Assembly (NCBI RefSeq): GCF_947489565.1
Contig: NZ_CANLEA010000002.1
Location: 1-64,000, forward strand
Reading direction: 5' to 3'
Source of the DNA: an uncultured Kordia sp.
GTDB lineage: Bacteria > Bacteroidota > Bacteroidia > Flavobacteriales > Flavobacteriaceae
DNA length: 64,000 nt
Part shown: one piece after another, positions 63,445 through 64,000 of the stretch
How the letters are laid out: every line of letters begins with the position of its first letter
Numbering within the stretch: position 1 is the stretch's first letter
Made by a program: the position numbers and the translations under genes
The notes under the pieces: model-generated
What the model saw: only the letters and a program-made list of their open reading frames with translations
Databases searched by the model: none
What the model was told of the DNA's origin: nothing

Positions 63445-64000
63445 TTAATGACAATTCATGGTATTGGTTACCATACCAACATTTGGCTTCGGAGAAATGT
63501 ACGGAATTCCTAAACCTAAACCACGAAGAATAAACAACATTCCAATGATAACGACAAAAATTGGAATTGCTTTTTGAATACGTTGTTTGATGGTTGTATT
63601 GAGGAATTTTCCAAGGTAAATCGCTGTCGTCATTAACGGAATGGTTCCTAAGCCAAAAAAGAGCATATATAAACTTCCTTCGAGCATATTTCCGGTGGCT
63701 ACGGCTCCAAAAACTGCCATATAGACCAATCCGCAAGGGAGAAATCCGTTTAAAAATCCGATTGTAAAAAAAGTATCTAAAGTCTTCTTTTTGAACTGTT
63801 TTCCTAAACTCGATTTGACTTTAGAGATGATTTTGAAAATAGGTTTTGAAAAATTGTACTTGCTAATTGTTTTGTACGGAATCAGCATCACCACAATCAT
63901 TAAAATTCCAATAGCAATAGACAAACGTTGTTGCATTCCGAAGATGTACAAGCTTTTTCCGAGCAGTCCAAAAATAAATCCGATCGTAGCATACGAAAGT
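63445..64000 (-). CDS. TauE/SafE-type (DsbD-like) membrane protein, partial
   Basis: The frame is open through the window edge, so the start lies beyond 64000. The visible 185 residues include LSYATIGFIFGLLGKSLYIFG, GFLNGFLPCGLVYMAVFGAVATG and MLFFGLGTIPLMTTAIYLG, with several membrane segments and the FLPCG motif of the sulfite-exporter/urease-accessory/cytochrome-biogenesis family. In Flavobacteriia this kind of gene sits next to ccoNOP-ccoG-ccoI genes of cbb3 oxidase, so such genes may continue outside the window. Confidence 0.85.
   Translation of the reverse strand, partial: LSYATIGFIFGLLGKSLYIFGMQQRLSIAIGILMIVVMLIPYKTISKYNFSKPIFKIISKVKSSLGKQFKKKTLDTFFTIGFLNGFLPCGLVYMAVFGAVATGNMLEGSLYMLFFGLGTIPLMTTAIYLGKFLNTTIKQRIQKAIPIFVVIIGMLFILRGLGLGIPYISPKPNVGMVTNTMNCH

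Overview
The window looks like a chromosomal segment of a marine-type member of the Flavobacteriaceae (Bacteroidota), possibly close to Kordia. This is inferred from the AT-rich sequence, A-rich leaders without strong Shine-Dalgarno sites, TAnnTTTG promoter elements, and lineage-typical proteins: an OlsF-like lipid synthase, a fused SerB-SerA enzyme, a short LeuA and small double-glycine-leader peptides. No rRNA, tRNA, CRISPR array, transposase or phage gene was seen.

Layout. 1-258: tandem repeats. 258-7338: housekeeping genes (aldo/keto reductase, exonuclease III, aminolipid acyltransferase, aspartate kinase, GNAT, fructose-1,6-bisphosphatase). 7407-10655: a tight four-gene cassette (coiled-coil protein, roadblock/longin-like protein, Rab/MglA-like GTPase, hybrid histidine kinase), a candidate signalling system. 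10712-15996: TerB-like protein, Mfd and a TlpA-like thioredoxin. 16061-22017: an accessory island with two paralogous sensor/regulators (signal peptide, TPR, one membrane segment, AraC DNA-binding domain), each followed by Cys-rich peptide genes with GG leaders, plus two lanthipeptide-like precursor genes on the other strand. I regard this as the most interesting locus.

22667-31378: ACT-domain protein, YraN, methyltransferase, LD-carboxypeptidase, MetG, an SMI1/KNR4 protein, GNAT, ferritin and another thioredoxin-like protein. 33379-37680: leuA-leuC-leuD-leuB operon. 37923-39815: SerB-SerA fusion, followed by a 38-codon antisense GG peptide gene. 40228-49524: a less conserved region with a haemolysin III homologue, a membrane gene split by an in-frame TGA, unknown small genes, a Tat-exported VWA lipoprotein of 1018 aa with a decayed copy of its 3' end nearby, a subclass B1 metallo-beta-lactamase, and a frameshifted choloylglycine-hydrolase-family gene.

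49633-64000: glyoxalase-fold and SRPBCC proteins, M23 peptidase, esterase, AraC regulator, then polyphosphate kinase, HemN, two universal stress proteins, a CBS-pair protein and the end of a TauE/SafE-type membrane protein of the kind found beside cbb3 oxidase genes. Two FNR-type palindromes (TGATnnnnATCA), one before hemN and one near the CBS gene, suggest that this last block responds to low oxygen.
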